Below, in pieces: positions 18,122 to 23,617 of a DNA stretch of 23,617 nucleotides (the first letter of the stretch is position 1; every line of letters begins with the position of its first letter). The translations under genes were made by a program, and so were the position numbers. This DNA is from Patescibacteria group bacterium UBA5194 (lineage in GTDB: Bacteria > Patescibacteriota > Gracilibacteria > BD1-5 > UBA6164): the NCBI GenBank assembly GCA_002412935.1, contig DHWA01000039.1, positions 1 to 23,617 on the forward strand. Reading direction: 5' to 3'. Under the pieces are notes generated by a model. It saw nothing but the letters and a program-made list of their open reading frames with translations, was not told the origin of the DNA and searched no databases.

Positions 18122-18574
18122 TATGCATCACATTTTTTGAAGAAACTTTTTTCCTAAAGGGGCATGTTTAATATTAGATAATTCTTCTAAATTAAACCAT
18201 TTAATTTCAATAAGATTATCAGTTAATTGAAGAACTATATCACTTGCATTTTTATTTATAGAAATCTTAAATCTACTAACTTCCATATGACATAATACTT
18301 TTTCTCATGATTCTTTTAAAGTTTTTTCAGAGACTAAAGAATCTCAATATGGTAATAATATAATTTTAGAATCAGATATATCTAATCAGATTTCTTCTTT
18401 TATTTCTCTAATTACAGCATCTTTTAAAGATTCTCATTCATTAACTGAACCTCAAGGAATATGCCAACAGTCTGTATATATTCATCAAGCCGTTGGATAT
18501 TTTCTTCACATTAATAGTTTATTGTCTTTGCTAAATATTAATGCAGAGGCTATTATTTTATATACTTCTCTCAT
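18116..18574 (-). CDS. Nudix hydrolase (first copy)
   Basis: 152 residues with a complete Nudix box, G-x5-E-x7-REIxEExGL: Gly42, Glu48, Arg56-Glu57, Glu60-Glu61, Gly63. Residues 37-42 read WHIPGG, typical of MutT-like enzymes that hydrolyse nucleoside diphosphates linked to another group. Substrate unknown. The last codons and stop fall inside the palindromic terminator. It is 36 nt downstream of the ABC transporter gene, so probably in the same transcript. Confidence 0.92.
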
Positions 18575-18610
18575 AATATTACAATTAATTTATAAAATAT
18601 TCTGTTTATA

Positions 18611-20347
18611 TTAAAATCAACTTTGTAAATCAAGCATTTTTTTATATTTTCAGTTTAATTTTATTAATTCTCTATGCGTTCAGGATTCTATTATTTTTCA
18701 GTTTTCAAATAATAAAATACTGTCTGCTTCTTTTACTGTTTGTAATCTATGAGCTATTACTATTACTGTTTTTCATTTAAATAAATTGTGCAGTGCTATA
18801 TTTATCAATTCCTCATTAAAACTATCTAGTGCTGATGTAGGTTCATCCAAAAGTATTATATTTGGATTTTTTAGCATTATTTTGGCTATTGCAAGTCTTT
18901 GTTTTTGTCATCAACTAAGTCTAATTCATCTTTCTCAAATTTCAGTTTCTAATCATTTTTTAAATTCATAAACAAATTCACATTTTGATAATTTTATACA
19001 TTTATTTAGATATTCATCTGTTGGTTTACTCTTTAGCGCATAAGTAAGATTTTCTAAAATACTTCAGTCAAATACAGAAGGATCTTGAGTTAAGTATCAA
19101 ATATGCTTATAATAATCGGATAATTTTATCTTGGATAGTTTTTGTCAATCTATAAGTATATCTCAAGAATTTACTTTTATATATCAAGCAAGAAGTTTTA
19201 TTAAAGTTGATTTTCATCAACCAGATTCTCATACAAAAGCTGTTTTCGTTCATCAAGGTATGTTTAAAGAAAAATTATTAAATATTTTTGAACTATCATA
19301 TGAAAAATCTATATTTTTTACATTTATATCACCATTTTTAAATACATATTCTTTTTTATTAACTTCATTTATATTATCTTTTTCTTTTATTTTTTCCATC
19401 AGCTCTGTCATTTTTTCTATATGTATATAACTATCAGAAAACTTTTTTGATAATTCTATAAAAGTTTTAATTTGGTTTCAAAGAAGAGTTGCAAATCAAG
19501 TAAAAAGTACAAAATCTCATAAATTAGCATTTCAATCAAATATCAAATATGAAAAATAAAAAGCTGTTGATAACAATGCAATGTTAGCAAAATATTCTAT
19601 TCAATCATAACTAAATCATTGCCAAATTTTTTCTCTTATTTTATAATGGTACCATTCTTTATTTTTTTCAAATATTCTATTTATTTCTTCATCTTGTTTG
19701 TTGTTTTGAAATATTTCAAATTTGTTCATTATATGTAAAATCACAATTCTATCATTTTCAGTATCTACTATTTTACATTTTCTTCTCCATTTAATTGCTT
19801 TAGGATAAAATAAATATCCCCATAATATAGAAAAAATTAATACAATTATTCAAACAAACATTACATAAATATTTGTTTTTCAGATAGTATAAAAAATAAT
19901 TATTGTAGTAAATATTCTATTTGAAAAACTCCAACTTATTTCCAGAATTAAGTCAGTCCATGCCCATAATCATTTTTGAATTATTGAAATAATTCGTCAA
20001 GTTCATATTTTTTCTATTTCATTATTATTTCATTTAAAAAAGGCGGTCATTAGATTTTTATATGTGGATGAATGAGTATCTCTTATAAGTCAAAATGGAA
20101 AAATTTTATAAAAAGTTCTAATTAAAAACCGAATACTTATTAAAATAAACCAAATAATAGAATAATATTTTACATCTTCCCAATTTCTTGTTTGTATAGC
20201 ATTAGTAATATATTTTAAGAATATAACTAAATATATTGATACAAATGCTCATATTAATCAACAGATTAGAGATGCAAAAAAATTAAATTTTGAGTATTTT
20301 ATAGGATATAAAAAATCTTTGATTTTTTGAAAGGTTGATTTTGACAT
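18611..20347 (-). CDS. ABC transporter, fused permease and ATPase (exporter type)
   Basis: 578 residues. The N-terminal half has about six membrane helices (between 30 and 310) with the cytoplasmic coupling helices of a type IV (exporter) fold. The C-terminal half is the ATPase: Walker A GESGGGKST (Lys379), Q-loop YLTQDPSVFDG, signature LSGGQKQRLA (477-486), Walker B IILLDEPTSALD, H-loop IAHRLQ. It should act as a homo- or heterodimer exporting lipids, drugs or peptides. The specificity is not visible. A neighbouring half is absent, so a homodimer is likely. It sits in a minus-strand cluster with two Nudix genes. The 106-bp spacer upstream shows no clear gene. Confidence 0.93.
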
Positions 20348-20453
20348 AAGTATTATAATTAAATCCAATTAATTGCTTTAATTTACAATTGGTTTATCAC
20401 TTATAAATTTTTTTATACTGGAGATATTGTTTTAGTGAGAAATAAAAAATTTC

Positions 20454-20924
20454 TTACCCAACTTTTAAATTAACAAATTCTGTTATATCTCATGAAATAG
20501 ATCATTTGATTTTTATTGATTCAACTTCTTCATTGTGTTGTGAAATTGCAGTGAAAAATACATCTTTTCATTCTCAGTATGGGAGTACCATTTTTGCTTC
20601 TATATTTTCATATACTTTTACACTATTTTTACTTCAAGGCATAATAAGTAGATCTACATCTCAGAAAAATGATAATATTTCTTCACTTAAATCGAAAGTA
20701 TCGCTTGTTATTATAACTATTTTATGAGTATCAAGAGTTAGATGATAGAAAAGTACTCATTTATAATCTTTAACTTCTGCTAATATACTTCATTTTTCAT
20801 ATTCTCACCCGGCAGAAATAGAAAAAGAATCAATTGATACATCATTTGATTCTATATTAAAAACTACTTCTTTTTTTGAAGAGTTTTGTATTATTAAGTT
20901 ATTATTTTTGTAAAAAATTTCCAT
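20454..20924 (-). CDS. Unknown 156-aa protein, weakly metallo-beta-lactamase-like
   Basis: 156 residues, with no signal or membrane segment. Alternating beta and alpha pattern: VLFYHLTLDTHKIVIITSD, then DVDLLIMPG and a C-terminal TAISQHNEEVESIKIKG. The Asp-Val-Asp-Leu-Leu-Ile-Met-Pro strand recalls UlaG-like metallo-beta-lactamase folds, but the HxHxDH metal motif is missing. This is therefore either a degenerate relative or something else. It lies 35 nt downstream of the second Nudix gene, on the same strand, likely in one operon. Confidence 0.6.
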
Positions 20925-20959
20925 AAATTTATAGTTAATAAATATTTTTTATATAAGAT

Positions 20960-21412
20960 TTATATAAAATAAGTTCTATTTTTTGATACAATTCAAGCTA
21001 AATCAAATCTTAAGTCCATATTTCTTATTTCATCAATTAAAACCCAATTATATCATACAAATCTTTCTTCTTTTTGTACTATTGGATCAGCTGTTCATTT
21101 ATATTTAACCAAAAATAAATATACATCTTTATCAATTAACGGAGTATTTTCTAGATATCCAGCTTTAAATGTATAATTTATTTTTGTTATAAACTTGATA
21201 ACTTCTAAATCTTCTACTTTTAATCAAGTTTCTTCATTTATTTCTCTTATTGCTGATACTTTAGCTATTTCTCATTCTTCAATATGTCATTTTGGAATTA
21301 CATATTCTTCAAGTTGTTTAGAATTTTTCCACTTTAGAAGTAAAATTTCTATTTTGTTATTGTTTTTACGATACACGACACCTCATGAGCTTTTTTCATA
21401 TTGTTTGGCCAT
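20960..21412 (-). CDS. Nudix hydrolase (second copy, Ap4A-hydrolase-like)
   Basis: 150 residues. The Nudix box is complete: Gly42, Glu48, Arg56-Glu57, Glu60-Glu61, Gly63. The preceding YVIPKGHIEEGE is the form seen in diadenosine polyphosphate hydrolases and related house-cleaning enzymes. The N-terminus SSGGVVYRK is the usual first strand. It is distinct from the copy at 18116-18574. First gene of the minus-strand cluster, divergent from malic enzyme across a 145-bp spacer. Confidence 0.9.
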
Positions 21413-21497
21413 AATAAACTGTTTTTTTATATAAATTAGAAATATTATAAGAAAAAATTCAATAAAAACAAATTTTTAGATTTTTTTATAAAGTTTT

Positions 21498-21524
21498 TTG
21501 CAAAAGTTTTATTTTATTTATAAT
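21498..21524 (+). promoter_or_regulatory. Candidate malic enzyme promoter
   Basis: TTGCAA (21498-21503), a 15-nt spacer, perfect TATAAT (21519-21524), 34 nt before the ATG. The spacing is slightly short. Confidence 0.5.
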
Positions 21525-21557
21525 GAATTTAATATTTAATTTTTAAAAATAAAATAT

Positions 21558-22691
21558 ATGAATTATTTTGAAGAAAGTTTAATTTTACATAAGAAGTTGT
21601 CTGGAAAATTGGAAACGGTTTCTAAAATAAAAATAGAAAATAAAAATGATTTGAGTTTAGCTTATACTCCTGGAGTTGCGGAGCCTTGCAGAGAGATATT
21701 TAAAGATAAATCAAAAGTATATGATTATACTTTAAAAGCTAATACTGTAGCTGTAATAAGTGATTGAAGTGCGGTACTTTGACTTTGAAATATATGACCA
21801 GAAGCTTGATTGCCAGTAATGGAGTGAAAATGTGTACTTTTTAAAGAATTTGCATGAGTAAATGCTTTTCCTATAGTTTTGGATACTCAAGATACAGAAG
21901 AAATAATTAAAACAATTAAAAATATAGCTCCAACATTTTGATGAATTAATTTAGAAGATTTTTCTGCTCCAAGGTGTTTTGAAATAGAAGAAAGATTAAA
22001 AAAAGAATTAGATATACCTGTTTTTCATGATGATCAACATGGAACAGCGGTAGTTGTTTTAGCTTGAATTATCAATTCTTTAAAAGTAACAAATAGAAAT
22101 AAAGAAGATTTAAAAATTGTAGTTAATGGTCTTTGAGCCGCTTGAACAGCAATAATTAAATTATTATATTTATATTGAATAAAAGATATAATTGTTTGTG
22201 ATAGTAAATGAATAGTTTCAAAAAAAAGAGGTGATTTAAATAATGAAAAACAAAAAATATTAGAAATCACAAATAAAGAAAATATTTCTTGAACTTTAAA
22301 AGATGCTGTCATTTGAAGAGATTTATTTATATGAGTTTCAGTACCACTTATTTTGACAAAAGAAATGGTTCAAACAATGAATAAAGATTCTATTATTTTT
22401 GCAATGGCAAATCCAACTCCTGAAATTATGCCAGAAGATGCATATGCGGGGTGAGCAAAAATAGTTGCAACTTGAAGAAGTGATTACCCAAACCAATTAA
22501 ATAATGTTTTAGTATTTCCTTGAGTTTTCAAATGAGCATTGGAAAATAAGGTACGTAATATAACTGATTTAATGAAAATTAATGCTGCAATAGCTTTAGC
22601 TTCAGTAGTGGAAGTTCCAACTGTAGATAAAATTATTCCGTCACCTTTTGAAAGAGAGGTAGCTGATATAATTGCAAATGCTATTAGATAA
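21558..22691 (+). CDS. Malic enzyme (NAD(P)-dependent, decarboxylating)
   Basis: 377 residues, the short bacterial form without a phosphotransacetylase domain. Signatures in order: AYTPGVAEPC (catalytic Tyr36), the metal- and substrate-binding region around EDFSAPRCFEIEERL, HDDQHGT (157-163), and the Rossmann loop NGLGAAGTA (190-198). It converts malate to pyruvate and CO2 with reduction of NAD or NADP; the cofactor cannot be judged here. The first third has some GGN glycines and the rest are mostly TGA. It is a single gene with its own -10 box and the terminator at 22714-22747. In a reduced fermentative genome it would supply pyruvate and reducing power. Confidence 0.95.
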
Positions 22692-22713
22692 ATTAAAGTG
22701 AAGTTTTAGTATA

Positions 22714-22747
22714 AAAAAACTAGTGATTTTGGTTTCACTAGTTTTTT
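22714..22747. terminator. Bidirectional terminator after malic enzyme
   Basis: 13-bp stem (22714-22726 with 22735-22747, core ACTAGTGA), 8-nt loop, A-run and T-run flanks. It also ends the converging membrane-protein gene, whose stop is 7 nt away. Confidence 0.85.
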
Positions 22748-22753
22748 GTTTTA

Positions 22754-23617
22754 TTATTTATGTTTAAGTTTTTCTCAACAATAAGGACAGATTTTCATAT
22801 CTTTATAAATTCTTTTTTTACATTTAGGACATTTTCTTTTTCTTTTTAATCATATAATCCAGAATATAAAGATTAATATAAGAATTAAACATCAAGGAAT
22901 AATTATATACCGATTTAATCATACATATTCTTCATCATAAGTTACATAGAAATCTCTAGCAGAGTTGAAGTCAACTTCTTTTCAGTCAGGAGCTGTATAA
23001 CTCATATTAATTTTAGCTGTTAGTTTCTTTTTTGTTGTTCTTGTATAGACTCTCTCCCACGGCATTAAGTATCATTTATCATTTTTATTTTTGGCAGAAT
23101 AATAATCTCAAGGATCTTGATATTTTATTACTTTTTTTCAACTTTCGTCTATTGTTTCATATGCAAATCAATCCCAATTTTGTTTAAATTTTCTATTTTC
23201 ATTTGGTAATACATTTCAATCTTCATCATTTATAGGTATAAAGTCAACAACTTTTTCTCATACTATTGCTCATGCTTCATTTTTTATAGTTTCTTTTCAT
23301 ATTTTTTTAAGACTATTTCAATCTTCATCTATTATTTCAATTGTTCATTTTGGTTTTAAATGAGTATTTCATTTATTTGAAAAATCTATTGTTAAATCTA
23401 CTGAAAAATTAGTATCATCTGGATTTGTATTAGGATTTTCATCAGGGGCACTTGTTAATTCTATGTCATCTTTTTCTCATAATACATATTTTTTAAACAT
23501 ATCTCATAGAAGATCATTTTTGTTATTACGAGATCAACCTCATCAACCATCATTAACAACTATTTGTATATTTTTAACATCTCATTCAGCTTCAATAATT
23601 CAAGGAACTTTTAATAA
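22754..23617 (-). CDS. C-terminal part of a membrane-anchored protein with a zinc ribbon (partial)
   Basis: The last 287 residues of a gene whose start lies beyond the window. The visible part is a large Asp/Asn/Lys-rich domain with a Gly-rich stretch (VNDGGGGSR) near its start. It probably lies outside the membrane. A single membrane helix follows near the end (YIIIPGCLILILIFIFWI), then a short cytoplasmic tail carrying a four-cysteine zinc ribbon (CPKC ... CPYCGEKL). Tail zinc ribbons of this kind occur in several membrane proteins of unknown function. The TGA glycines are numerous. I do not recognise the family; the orientation (domain out, ribbon in) is inferred. Confidence 0.7.

Noticed and set aside
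1..23617. CRISPR arrays and insertion sequences
   Set aside because: No regularly spaced identical repeats, no Cas genes, and no transposase frame on either strand; A/T-run repeats only.

Overview
The window comes from a very AT-rich bacterium that reads UGA as glycine (genetic code 25). This is seen directly. In every clear gene family here (thioredoxin, L31, malic enzyme, Nudix, ABC transporter, type III Mod/Res) the conserved glycines fall on in-frame TGA, and only TAA or TAG ends the frames. That code is known from Gracilibacteria (BD1-5) and Absconditabacteria (SR1) of the candidate phyla radiation, so the host is probably one of these; I cannot tell which. Start codons have no obvious Shine-Dalgarno sequence. 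The tRNA-Gly(UCA) that the code needs is not in this window.

Layout. 13-1245 (-) is a multi-pass membrane transporter. 1301-1963 (-) is a tRNA-Thr / tRNA-Tyr / tRNA-Leu / rpmE transcription unit ending in a hairpin terminator. A divergent tRNA-Lys lies at 2148-2223 (+). From the tRNA-Lys 3' end to about 13.7 kb I infer an integrated mobile element of about 11.5 kb. It carries a large serine recombinase, a small membrane protein, a 0.63-kb non-coding region with phased T-tracts and a perfect hairpin, an exported repeat protein, another small membrane protein, a divergent regulatory region, and a type III restriction-modification cassette. The cassette consists of a C-protein-like HTH regulator, an unknown protein with a UDG-like motif, Mod, Res with a possible HEPN-like tail, and a small acidic-tailed protein. 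Right of the element are a PanE-like dehydrogenase (-), a methyltransferase plus a 624-aa unknown protein (+), thioredoxin (+), a minus-strand Nudix / unknown / ABC transporter / Nudix cluster, malic enzyme (+), and the 3' part of a membrane protein with a zinc ribbon (-).

The most interesting result is the element boundary. CCACCA, the tRNA-Lys 3' end, recurs at 13696-13701. Joining the two copies gives an empty site in which tRNA-Lys is followed 14 nt later by a perfect intrinsic terminator, now stranded at 13716-13747. The same join in the circular form changes the recombinase C-terminus. Integrated, the frame runs antisense through the whole tRNA-Lys gene and stops in host DNA at 2111. 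Circular, it stays open for 28 more codons and ends in a lysine/arginine-rich tail at 13610. The model predicts a recombinase whose C-terminus depends on whether the element is integrated, in an element carrying a regulated type III R-M system written in the recoded genetic code.
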